The notes beneath the pieces were generated by a model. That model was not told where the DNA came from. It saw only the letters and a list, made by a program, of their open reading frames with translations, and made no database searches. 64,000 nt of DNA, from the NCBI RefSeq assembly GCF_900111145.1, contig NZ_FOIR01000002.1, forward strand, positions 186,001 through 250,000. Reading direction: 5' to 3'. The number at the start of each line of letters is the position of its first letter. Positions within the stretch are counted from its first letter, which is position 1. Position numbers and translations under genes: made by a program. This stretch comes from Roseivirga pacifica. Lineage in GTDB: Bacteria > Bacteroidota > Bacteroidia > Cytophagales > Cyclobacteriaceae. This document shows, piece by piece, positions 1-7,111 of the stretch.

Positions 1-259
1 CATTAGACGTTGCATCTCATTACAAAGAACATTAAGCAGTAAGGATACTGAATCACAAGGTTTTAAAGCAAAATTCCAGGCCTTATATCCCCCGCTGGCG
101 GGGGTTAGGGGGTGGACATTTGGATGATAATCAGAAATGTACGACTGAAGAATCTCCAAGTGTAGATGTTTCCTTAGGGGATTCTTCGCTTCATTACATT
201 TCGCTCTGAATGACGGTTCGGACGAGCTTCTCCTGTTTTCTGATCAACTAATCACCCAA

Positions 260-340
260 CTACCCTCAATCCCTAAAGCGATGCCAAAGAATCCAATTTC
301 AGGAATCAAGATTTATTCCTTCACCCTTTAGGGTTGGGGT
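260..340. repeat. Dispersed palindromic repeat, copy A
   Basis: The element starts CTACCCTCAATCCCTAAAG and ends CACCCTTTAGGGTTGGGGT, so its ends are imperfect inverted repeats around CCCTAAAGGG-like cores. A second copy is at 521-600 and a more divergent third at 9107-9195. The ends are conserved while the middle varies, as expected of a small non-autonomous element. No transposase is seen nearby. Confidence 0.65.
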
Positions 341-520
341 TAAATCTAACTTCCATTAACTGAGCACCAATTTCCCATTCCCAAAATGCCTAATGACCAC
401 TTCACCAGTTTCCCTGGCAGGCCTCTCCACTATGGTCGAGGTGAAAAGGTTAGTGGCCAAGGGCAACACACTGTTTTCTGTCTTTCCGATTAACTGATAT
501 ACAGATAACCAATTCCAGAA

Positions 521-600
521 CTACCCTCAATCCCTAAAGGGATGCCACAAGAATCAATTTTAGATACGAAACGTTATCCATCACCCTTTAGGGTGGGGGT
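521..600. repeat. Dispersed palindromic repeat, copy B
   Basis: This is the second copy of the element at 260-340, with the same left end (CTACCCTCAATCCCTAAAGG) and right end (CACCCTTTAGGGTGGGGGT). The interior differs at many positions. Confidence 0.65.
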
Positions 601-625
601 AAAAACCGAATCTGAGTCTTAATTT

Positions 626-670
626 ACTAATTCCCCAATCCACTAATTCCCCAATCCACTAATTCCCCAA
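626..670. repeat. 16-bp tandem repeat, about 2.8 copies
   Basis: The unit ACTAATTCCCCAATCC occurs at 626-641 and 642-657 and partly at 658-670. Similar degenerate phrases (TTCCCCAATC) recur near 5276-5300, so it belongs to the local low-complexity repeat family. Confidence 0.75.
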
Positions 671-742
671 CATTACGTCATTTGCCCTATTTACTCCCGC
701 CTGTAGTCTGAGCAACTTTGAAGTGACTAAAGACCCTTTTTC

Positions 743-2665
743 ATGAAGAACAGGAAACAACTAAAGCAATCGACTAAAACAGTTTTTGGTGTGGCCATAC
801 TCATGCTGATGAGTTTCAACCTTTCGGCACAGGGAATTGTAGAGGGAGGACTTTTTCAGCATTACTACCGCATGAATCAGAAAAAGTTAGAGGAGATGAA
901 AGAACTCAAAAGACTGGCCTGGTCAGAATACAGTAAGTTGGTAGATGTCTCCCTAGTAAAAGCAGAAGGCGAATATCTGGCAGCACAGAGGAGTAAAAAG
1001 AAGTACGATGAACTCACCTTCACTTTAGGTGGCCGAAAACTGGTTACATCGGGTAAGGTATACTTTAGCAAAAGCACGGTTGAGCGCAATGGCTATTATG
1101 TGCCTAAAATAGGTGGTGTATCTATAGTGCCGAATGCAGATATACGCTATCAGGGCAGTGGTAAATTGTTCGCCAGCATAGACGATATTGAAGGCAGTAT
1201 CATCAAACCTTCAGGTAATCTTTACAACGAGGATGGTAGCGTTTTTTATAGCGAAGAGTTAGACGAAACCGGCCAATACATTTACCGAACGGCTACAAAA
1301 CCAAATGGCGACTACGACTTTATGTTGTATTCACCCAATGGTTCGCAAAGAAACAAAGCCGATAAATTCGGGACCTATAGCCCTAATATGGTTTATCCGT
1401 TTGGTGCCGGTGGTACCCAGTATATTTCGCCAGAGGCCAAAGAAATTTCACTGATCAATTTTGAGAATGGAGATAAGTACATCGGCTTCTCTACTGCCGG
1501 AACTTATGACACGCGAGGCTCGGGTACTTTTACTGGCTATATGCCAACACTTTTTATGGAATATGGCAACGGAGGCGTGTTCTTTCTAGAGCGACCATGG
1601 GCAGAGCAACCTTATGCATGGGCTTTGGTGGTAGATGGCGAAGTGGAAATGACTATTCCTGCCGATATATCTGAAAAGCCGCAAGTCGATAGTCTGCTGA
1701 ATAACCTGGAGGTGAACATGTCCTACTATCCGTACCCCACTTATATGTTGGATGAGAAGGAGAAAAAGGATGCCATTTGGTGGCCGACCATGTCGGGGCA
1801 AATGCTCAGTAAAGACACCGCCAATCTAAATGGTTATGGTATCAAGTTTCATACGGCTGATTCTGCTTTTAGGGGCGACCATTCCTATCTGGAAGTCGGC
1901 ACATTCCAAAACGGAAAACTGCATGGAATGGGGTATAGGGTGAACATTACCAGACTTTATAACAACCAATTTTCAAGCAGACCGAAAAACGAAACCGAAG
2001 ACTATGATGCTTTTGCTGCTCGAGTAAAAGGAGCTGCTGGGGTTTTTAATAATGGTGAATTGTTAGATGGTCGCGTGTTAGATATTGATAATGCCCGCAA
2101 AACCTATAAAAACGGTAATCGCTGGAAGCACATTCCAGTTGAAGGCTTTGCCTTTATTGGCAATGTGCCACTTAGCTTTAAAGGAAGCCTTTATTATGGC
2201 GATATGCCTTACACCGATTTACCGAATGACAAGGCGAATGTTTATGTATCCGAAATTCAGCGCATTATAAAGGTGCTTGAAATTGACACCACCAGAAAGG
2301 CCCTTAAAGTAATGGGCGACTATGACGAACCCGTTTGGCTCGATGAAAACTCTGGGCCGATCTATTGGCTCTACTCTGTAAATAGTGCTTCAACAAGCTT
2401 GTGCCCAAGAACCATTACCCGAAAGAAGTTTAAAGAGATTAATGTGAAGAAATCTATACCGCGCAATACCACCACTGTGCGAAAGGTAAACGGAGCCATA
2501 GTAGATTATTACTACACCACCCGGAAGAGCGACCCGATAGAATATACTGTAAAAGAAACCGTGTCAGACGGCTATGAAACCGTAACCTGTCCGGTTTGCC
2601 ATGGCGAAGGAGTTGTAAGCGTAAAAGCCCTTGCAAGCCAGTATAAACAGCTAGTGTTTCATTGA
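743..2665 (+). CDS. Secreted protein of unknown function with MORN-like repeats and a Cys-pair motif
   Basis: The protein has 640 residues. An N-terminal signal peptide (basic start, hydrophobic core, ending SFNLSAQG near residue 30) points to export. Several segments of the form GDKYIGFxxxGxxxxxGSGTFTGY resemble MORN repeats, which often mediate membrane or protein contact. Near the C-terminus is TCPVCHGEGVVSV, a CxxCxGxG pair like one half of a DnaJ-type zinc site; only one pair is visible, so zinc binding is uncertain. It stands alone, with repeats upstream and an intrinsic terminator just after the stop. I do not recognise the family. Confidence 0.8.
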   Translation: MKNRKQLKQSTKTVFGVAILMLMSFNLSAQGIVEGGLFQHYYRMNQKKLEEMKELKRLAWSEYSKLVDVSLVKAEGEYLAAQRSKKKYDELTFTLGGRKLVTSGKVYFSKSTVERNGYYVPKIGGVSIVPNADIRYQGSGKLFASIDDIEGSIIKPSGNLYNEDGSVFYSEELDETGQYIYRTATKPNGDYDFMLYSPNGSQRNKADKFGTYSPNMVYPFGAGGTQYISPEAKEISLINFENGDKYIGFSTAGTYDTRGSGTFTGYMPTLFMEYGNGGVFFLERPWAEQPYAWALVVDGEVEMTIPADISEKPQVDSLLNNLEVNMSYYPYPTYMLDEKEKKDAIWWPTMSGQMLSKDTANLNGYGIKFHTADSAFRGDHSYLEVGTFQNGKLHGMGYRVNITRLYNNQFSSRPKNETEDYDAFAARVKGAAGVFNNGELLDGRVLDIDNARKTYKNGNRWKHIPVEGFAFIGNVPLSFKGSLYYGDMPYTDLPNDKANVYVSEIQRIIKVLEIDTTRKALKVMGDYDEPVWLDENSGPIYWLYSVNSASTSLCPRTITRKKFKEINVKKSIPRNTTTVRKVNGAIVDYYYTTRKSDPIEYTVKETVSDGYETVTCPVCHGEGVVSVKALASQYKQLVFH

Positions 2666-2721
2666 TAAGATTAAATAGTAGTCTTTAGTTGAGTCTCAGG
2701 TTAGTCACCTGTTTAGTTGAG

Positions 2722-2750
2722 AAAGCAGCACATACGGTGCTGCTTTTTTT
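2722..2750 (+). terminator. Intrinsic terminator after the MORN-like gene
   Basis: The stem AAAGCAGCAC (2722-2731) pairs perfectly with GTGCTGCTTT (2737-2746) around a five-base loop and runs into a row of T. It lies about 57 bases after the stop at 2665. Confidence 0.85.
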
Positions 2751-2829
2751 GATAACGGTTTGGTTAAGCGAAGTACGTGATTTAAAAGCGGTAGCCCCGA
2801 AGGGTCGGGGTGAGTCGTGCACGGGCGGT

Positions 2830-2890
2830 AGCCAAAGCTACAATTTGATTTTAAGTTATACATTTTCAAAAGCAAAGTGCAGCTTTGGCT
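2830..2890. repeat. Imperfect inverted repeat downstream of the viperin gene
   Basis: AGCCAAAGCT at 2830-2839 is matched in reverse complement by AGCTTTGGCT at 2881-2890. The similarity extends outward and inward to about 19 bases with a few mismatches. It lies beyond the 3' end of the minus-strand viperin gene and looks like an extragenic palindrome rather than a terminator, since no T-run follows. Confidence 0.6.
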
Positions 2891-2958
2891 GGTAAGGAGA
2901 GATGATCTCTCGGTACCACCATAGCGGCATTGCGTATAGGTTTTGTTATGCACTGGCC

Positions 2959-3834
2959 TTAACTCCACTCGTATATTCCACCTCTGTCAATAAATTTTTT
3001 GTAATCATGATCTACTTGTGAAAGAGCCGTATGAATACCTACCTTCAAAATTGGGTCGCTATAAGTATATCTTTCCCGCGTATTATCGAAAAACCGTCCT
3101 GCTGGGTCAACCATCATATAAGAGCCTGTCATTAAATCGTTAGTTTCCCCCACAATTGCGATACCAAATTCTTCAATTTTCTTATGTCGCATTACAAAAT
3201 TATTAAAGAGGTGACCTGAAACCTTAAAGTCCTCAAAATGCTTATCGTTCTGTCCTTTGATTGGAAGGACTTGTAGTACTTTCCATCTTTCTGGAAGAGC
3301 TATTTTTAAGAAATGCGTTAAATCTTCATGATGATTCTTTGAGGTGACAACCGTGTTTATCTTAAATCTAATTCCACCTTGTTTGATGTCATGAATTATT
3401 TTCAGGTATGAATCCTCAGAGAATGGTTTACTTTTGAATGTTCGCCCGGTAGTAATATTTGTTTGCTCGTTTAAACTGTCAATACTTAAAACCAACCAAT
3501 CCAATTTGTTATTTATTTTTCTTAAATAGGCCTCTGTCAATAAAGAGCCATTGGTAACTAACATCGTTGTTAAGCCTCTATCTTTTGCTCTTTCTATTAA
3601 TTCAGGTAGCCATTTACAAAGTGTGGGCTCACCACCTGCAAATGTTACTTTTTCAAAGCCTGCTTCAACAAATTTGTCTATTAATTGAATTGTACTGTTC
3701 TTGTCAAGATGTCCCTTCGGTAGAATAGTGGACTTAACATCCTGAAATGTTGCAAAACAAAACTTGCATCGCATATTGCAAGGCTCCCACAAATGAAAAT
3801 TTATTGACTTTATTGTAGGTACTAGTTTGTTCAC
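2959..3834 (-). CDS. Prokaryotic viperin (pVip), radical SAM antiviral enzyme
   Basis: This 291-residue radical SAM protein carries the 4Fe-4S motif CNMRCKFCF (Cys19, 23, 26). Several stretches match animal viperin closely: NFHLWEPCN before the cluster, FAGGEP, VTNGSLL, RFKINTVV, ERWKVLQVLPIKGQN, and the end FIDRGGIYEWS against viperin FLKRGGKYIWS. Viperins convert CTP (in bacteria also GTP or UTP) to 3'-deoxy-3',4'-didehydro nucleotides, which end viral RNA synthesis. The length fits the bacterial family, which lacks the animal membrane helix. The gene stands alone; no nucleotide kinase adjoins it. It appears more AT-rich than its neighbours and is flanked by inverted repeats, suggesting transfer. 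A general radical SAM enzyme is the alternative, but the C-terminal match argues against it. Confidence 0.9.
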   Translation of the reverse strand: MNKLVPTIKSINFHLWEPCNMRCKFCFATFQDVKSTILPKGHLDKNSTIQLIDKFVEAGFEKVTFAGGEPTLCKWLPELIERAKDRGLTTMLVTNGSLLTEAYLRKINNKLDWLVLSIDSLNEQTNITTGRTFKSKPFSEDSYLKIIHDIKQGGIRFKINTVVTSKNHHEDLTHFLKIALPERWKVLQVLPIKGQNDKHFEDFKVSGHLFNNFVMRHKKIEEFGIAIVGETNDLMTGSYMMVDPAGRFFDNTRERYTYSDPILKVGIHTALSQVDHDYKKFIDRGGIYEWS

Positions 3835-3871
3835 TTTTGTTTATGTAGTTGTGTTTAACGTTAGCTGTCGT

Positions 3872-3950
3872 GCACTTTTATGCTCGGTATATTTCCGGTA
3901 GTTTATTAAAAGTGCGCATTAGCAACCAACGGGTGCTGTATAACGCGCAC
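3872..3950. repeat. Pair of inverted repeats at the viperin 5' boundary
   Basis: GCACTTTTA (3872-3880) is repeated inverted as TAAAAGTGC (3907-3915). Overlapping this, GTGCGC (3912-3917) pairs with GCGCAC (3945-3950), with further partial pairing between AGCAACC and GGGTGCT inside. The shape recalls folded recombination sites or cassette ends, but the boxes do not fit the integron attC consensus. Confidence 0.4.
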
Positions 3951-4170
3951 TATTTGAGTTTCCAGAAAAGCACAGGGGTTTAAAAAGTACGTGTGTGTTT
4001 TTCTTGTTGGAAGAAAAGAATTTAAAAGAATAATTACAAGTGTAGGTTGGTTTTGTAGCTAGCATTAGTCGTCCGACCAATTGTCCCCAACACAGCCACG
4101 AGTTTCAGCCTCAGCTCCGTTACCAGTCATTGGTCTGACGACTTGGTTGTTCCGTTACTTTTGCGGAAAC

Positions 4171-4309
4171 CGTCATTGCGAGAAATAAAACCTGTACTAA
4201 CAAGGTTTTATGACGAAGCAGTCTGTCTGTTTGGAGGTCTACTGCTCAGAACTGACAGATTGCCGCGTTACAAAATTCCACTGCGTTCATTTTGCACCTC
4301 GCAATGACG
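4171..4309. repeat. Extragenic palindromic element with ends CGTCATTGCGAG
   Basis: CGTCATTGCGAG (4171-4182) is repeated inverted as CTCGCAATGACG (4298-4309), a perfect 12-base match. Inside, ATAAAACCT (4185-4193) faces AGGTTTTAT (4203-4211), followed by CGAAGCAGTCTG and later AGATTGCCGCG. This layout is that of a palindromic element I know to recur between genes in many bacterial genomes. Confidence 0.75.
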
Positions 4310-4431
4310 CCTAGAGTTGGTTTTGCTGCTATTGACAGTCAATACCCTAAATGCCGTGAATCAATTCACTTGGCCGACCCTTTGGCAAGCTCAGGGTGGA
4401 AAGGGGAGCAGCTAGGTCTGGCACAGGCCTT

Positions 4432-4487
4432 ATTAAGCCTTCCCACTTGCGGGAAGTCCCGAGAAATCGGGAGGATGGGGGCTTTTT
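4432..4487 (+). terminator. Terminator-like hairpin block without an obvious gene
   Basis: Nested stems (TTCCCACTTGCGGGAA, CCCGAGAAATCGGG) lie between AAGCC and GGGCTTTTT, so an outer stem with a T-run on the plus strand is possible. No plus-strand gene precedes it, so it may be part of a repeat. It sits just beyond the 3' end of the minus-strand toxin gene. Confidence 0.35.
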
Positions 4488-4525
4488 AACCGATATATTG
4501 ATAACTAATTACCCAATTTCCTCAA

Positions 4526-4825
4526 TCACCGAGACAGCTTCATTGACTCTGGTCTTTGTCGTGTGTCCCAAACCCTCAAAATTTGAATCTCAATAGAAGA
4601 TACACGGTAGAATATTTTGTAGTCTTTGACCACTTTTGAAAACACATTTCTGTAGTTGGTTTGCAAGCCGATGTGTGGATAATTGGAAATCAGCTCAGCA
4701 GATTTTTCGAACAGTTCTTCTAATTTTTCGGAGTAAGCGTTCGACCTGTTTCGATTTAACCAATACTTATAAATATCGGTTCGGTCTAAAATGGAGCGGG
4801 TAGTCCACCTTATTGTTTTAGCCAT
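4526..4825 (-). CDS. RelE/ParE family toxin
   Basis: A 99-residue protein of the usual length for ParE/RelE toxins. The C-terminal core IQILRVWDTRQRPESM is typical of the Bacteroidota branch of the family (strand, then the catalytic or binding Arg/Asp region), and the middle NYPHIGLQTNYRNVFSKVVKDYKIFYRV fits the fold when read as separate pieces. ParE members poison DNA gyrase while RelE members cut mRNA on the ribosome; the sequence does not decide which. It overlaps the 3' end of the upstream antitoxin gene by 16 bases, the usual translational coupling. Confidence 0.85.
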   Translation of the reverse strand: MAKTIRWTTRSILDRTDIYKYWLNRNRSNAYSEKLEELFEKSAELISNYPHIGLQTNYRNVFSKVVKDYKIFYRVSSIEIQILRVWDTRQRPESMKLSR

Positions 4826-5037
4826 TGCTTAACCAGTTGGCTCGCTTTAGCGTTCGAATGTAAATTCCCTGCATCAGCGTCTGTAATACCTTCATCAATA
4901 GCTTTTTTCTCAATATCGGAAAGCTCAGGAGTATGCTCAATGTCATGTTCCAGTTCTACAACTTTCAAAAGTTCATTCAGAAGTCGCGGATCATTAATGT
5001 CATTAACACGTTCCTTAATTCTTTCCTTGGTATTCAT
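4810..5037 (-). CDS. Antitoxin partner of the ParE-like toxin
   Basis: A 75-residue protein starting MNTKERIKERVND. The open frame extends 24 codons upstream, but this ATG (5037) gives the usual antitoxin length and the upstream residues look non-coding. It is acidic in the middle (VELEHDIEHTPELSDIEKKAIDEG) and ends in HSNAKASQLVKQWLKQ, which resembles the C-terminal tail that wraps the toxin in Bacteroidota ParD-like antitoxins. No clear DNA-binding motif was recognised. It is first in the operon, as antitoxins usually are. Confidence 0.75.
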   Translation of the reverse strand: MNTKERIKERVNDINDPRLLNELLKVVELEHDIEHTPELSDIEKKAIDEGITDADAGNLHSNAKASQLVKQWLKQ

Positions 5038-5418
5038 ATTATACAATTTAGTCAGGTATGCCTGAACATACCAAAGTGTAAACGAAAAAGATGAAGTTTT
5101 CTTTTTCACCTAGTCAAGTGCAAGGCTGTGGGAGATGCTGAAACAAGTTCAGCATGACGTGGTATGGTGTGAGCTTGCGGTATCCGAGACTATGAACTAG
5201 TAACCTGTTTTTCCGATTAACCGATTAACCGATATACTGATAACTGATCAACTATTTCACCAATTCCCGAATCAACTAGTTCCCCAATCACCCATTTCCC
5301 CTAATGACCATTGTCCAATGACAAATCAACCAAGCATTTACGTCAATTGCCGTATTGAATGCCGTAGGGCAGTAGTCTAGTTTTGGTTTATCAACCTGAA
5401 GTGGTTGTGTAAACTGAA
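5038..5418. other. Non-coding spacer with repeat fragments
   Basis: The spacer contains a half palindrome, GCTGAAACAAGTTCAGCATGACG (read as two pieces around 5137-5159), related to the element at 9242-9311, and degenerate phrases such as CCGATTAACCGATATACTG that also occur near 487-505 and 4488-4510. The antitoxin promoter should lie at the left end on the minus strand, but no clear -7 box was found. Confidence 0.5.
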
Positions 5419-6429
5419 ATGACTATGAAAAAGAAATTGTGTTTGGCATTGCTAGTTTCTGTTTTTACTAGCCTGAGCCTATTCTCTCAAACAGTAGAGG
5501 ATGTTAAAGTCAAGAAACTCGGTCCTGCTAATTTGAATTATCGCAAAGAAGCTAAGCGCATTGCTATTGCCGATTTTCAGGTAAACTATCAAACGGCACT
5601 CACCCTAGAAGACAAAAAGAAGGGTGGTAAAATGTGGCGCGGTGGTATTAAGGGCGATGCAAAGGCATCTCTTACAGTAGTGTTAGACGGCTTGAACCCA
5701 GATGATCTGCAAAAGCTAACGGACCAGCTTTATGCGCAATATGTAGCCGACCTAGAAGCTCAGGGATTTGAAATAGCACCTGTTGAGGAACTTTGGAGCA
5801 ACAGCGCCTACGACAAAAAGAGAGATGAGCGATGGGAGCTTAAATCCGGAAATGGCCCAGAGCAGGGAAAAGAATTTGGTGTGATTTTAACGCGCCCTTC
5901 AACTCGTAAGTTTGTGGTTGCTCAAAGGACAGTTGATAAGGAAAACGGTACCCCATTTTCTGCGCTAGCCGATTATGAGCAAGGCACAGAAAATAAGGTG
6001 ATTAATCAGAAGACCGACTATATTTTCAACAAGGTGGTACTGGAAGTACTGGTATTTGAAAATAGCCAGAGCGAGCTATCTAGAACACTTAACCGTCATG
6101 CAGGTTCGGCACAAGTAAATGCTGCTACTACTTTTAAGATCAGTGAGGCTAGTACCAATCGTTTTGGAGTAGGAATATTTATAGCTAAAGGTGGCGTAGA
6201 GGTTTCGGATGTTATGGAGAAACAAAAGTTTGAAGCAGGCCAAAATGCAGATACTGATAAGCTCGGTACAGATATGGGCGTGCTACGCGTGTGGAGCGTG
6301 GAAGATAGGGAGAAGACCAACTTTTCTACTGTAAAGTGCGACCCAGCCAAGTATCTAAAAGGTGCTGAAATGGGAGTGGAAGCCTTCTTGAAAGGTACTG
6401 TTCAAGCAATGGCTGATAAGGCGAAATAG
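5419..6429 (+). CDS. Secreted protein of unknown function
   Basis: The 336-residue protein starts MTMKKKLC with a clear signal peptide ending SLFSQ near residue 24; a second ATG two codons on is equally possible. The segment KRIAIADFQVNYQT resembles the opening strand of CsgG-like or TolB-N-like periplasmic folds, but nothing further confirms that. The rest is mixed alpha/beta with no recognised motif. It is followed after 7 bases by a lipoprotein gene and then a sensor kinase, so the three may be one transcription unit. Confidence 0.75.
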   Translation: MTMKKKLCLALLVSVFTSLSLFSQTVEDVKVKKLGPANLNYRKEAKRIAIADFQVNYQTALTLEDKKKGGKMWRGGIKGDAKASLTVVLDGLNPDDLQKLTDQLYAQYVADLEAQGFEIAPVEELWSNSAYDKKRDERWELKSGNGPEQGKEFGVILTRPSTRKFVVAQRTVDKENGTPFSALADYEQGTENKVINQKTDYIFNKVVLEVLVFENSQSELSRTLNRHAGSAQVNAATTFKISEASTNRFGVGIFIAKGGVEVSDVMEKQKFEAGQNADTDKLGTDMGVLRVWSVEDREKTNFSTVKCDPAKYLKGAEMGVEAFLKGTVQAMADKAK

Positions 6430-6436
6430 AAATTAA

Positions 6437-7081
6437 ATGAATCTTCAATCCAAATACGTAGTGGTTTCTTTAGCGCTGTTGTTCTTTGCTTGCGAAAGCA
6501 AGGGGCAGCAGGCTTTAGAAGCTTGTGGCGAAATAAAAACACTTACCATAGACGCTGAATATGCGCAGATGGCAGGGCTACCAGAGATTAATTTCGAATT
6601 GGAATATCCTGCTGAAATGGAGTTTACTCCAGCTGTAGAAGGTCAAAAGAATTACAACTATGCCACTTTTGTTTCACATGATGAAGCTGGCAACCGAAAG
6701 GAAATGATCTCCATCGGTTACTACACCATGGAAGGTACTGATGAAGCAACTATGGATGCCTTGAATGAAGATCTACTCAGTCAATTTCGTCAAATGTATG
6801 TCGCTAATTTTGAGCTGAGTAATGAGTTTCTTGGCAAAAAGGAGTTCGATGGCAAGGAGTATCCTATGTTCCAAACTATCGGAAAAATTGATCGCCCCGA
6901 AGCGGAATTTGTTGGTTCCTATCATGTTCAGGCTATGCTTATTCGCCCCAACCCAGAATCGAAAGTTGGAGTGGTGTTCATCTTCCAATCGAACGAAACT
7001 TCAGCAATAACCTCATTCGAAGACATTGGTAATAAGGGTTGTTCTTCAATTATTTGGAATAGTTTGAAATTCAATGACTAG
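6437..7081 (+). CDS. Lipoprotein of unknown function
   Basis: The 214-residue protein begins with a short signal sequence ending LLFFACES, a lipobox with Cys near residue 19, so it should be lipid-anchored. The body has alternating short strands (ISIGYYTMEG, VGVVFIFQSNE) and two Cys (EACG near 30 and NKGCSS near the end) that could form a disulfide. No family was recognised. It lies 7 bases after the previous secreted protein and 30 before the sensor kinase. Confidence 0.75.
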   Translation: MNLQSKYVVVSLALLFFACESKGQQALEACGEIKTLTIDAEYAQMAGLPEINFELEYPAEMEFTPAVEGQKNYNYATFVSHDEAGNRKEMISIGYYTMEGTDEATMDALNEDLLSQFRQMYVANFELSNEFLGKKEFDGKEYPMFQTIGKIDRPEAEFVGSYHVQAMLIRPNPESKVGVVFIFQSNETSAITSFEDIGNKGCSSIIWNSLKFND

Positions 7082-7111
7082 TCAAATTCAATTTGTTGCC
7101 TATTTTTAGTG

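Larger units (their letters stand above)
1..742. other. Non-coding region rich in dispersed repeats
   Basis: No open frame here looks like a gene. The stretch holds several repeat types also found elsewhere in the window: two copies of an 80-base element (260-340, 521-600), a 16-base tandem repeat (626-670), a GC-rich hairpin made of five C and five G around 90-107, and an inverted repeat of an 11-base arm (147-157 with 177-187, one mismatch) followed by a tail ending in GAATGACG. It looks like a landing zone for extragenic palindromic repeats rather than a decayed gene. Confidence 0.6.
3835..4525. other. Long non-coding region upstream of the viperin gene
   Basis: It holds the viperin promoter region and several palindromes: a spaced inverted repeat at 3872-3915, a second at 3912-3950, a 139-base extragenic palindrome at 4171-4309 and a hairpin-rich block at 4432-4487 that ends in a T-run. 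Two short open frames in 4292-4596 show no protein-like features. Confidence 0.55.

Noticed and set aside
2689-2968. Short frames on both strands beyond the viperin gene
   Set aside because: They cover the terminator and the inverted repeat at 2830-2890 and lack protein character.
3912-3950. Integron attC site before the viperin gene
   Set aside because: The stem is present, but the boxes do not fit the attC consensus and no integrase is in the window.
4292-4596. Two short plus-strand frames before the toxin gene
   Set aside because: They run through palindromic repeats and hairpins and have no recognisable features.
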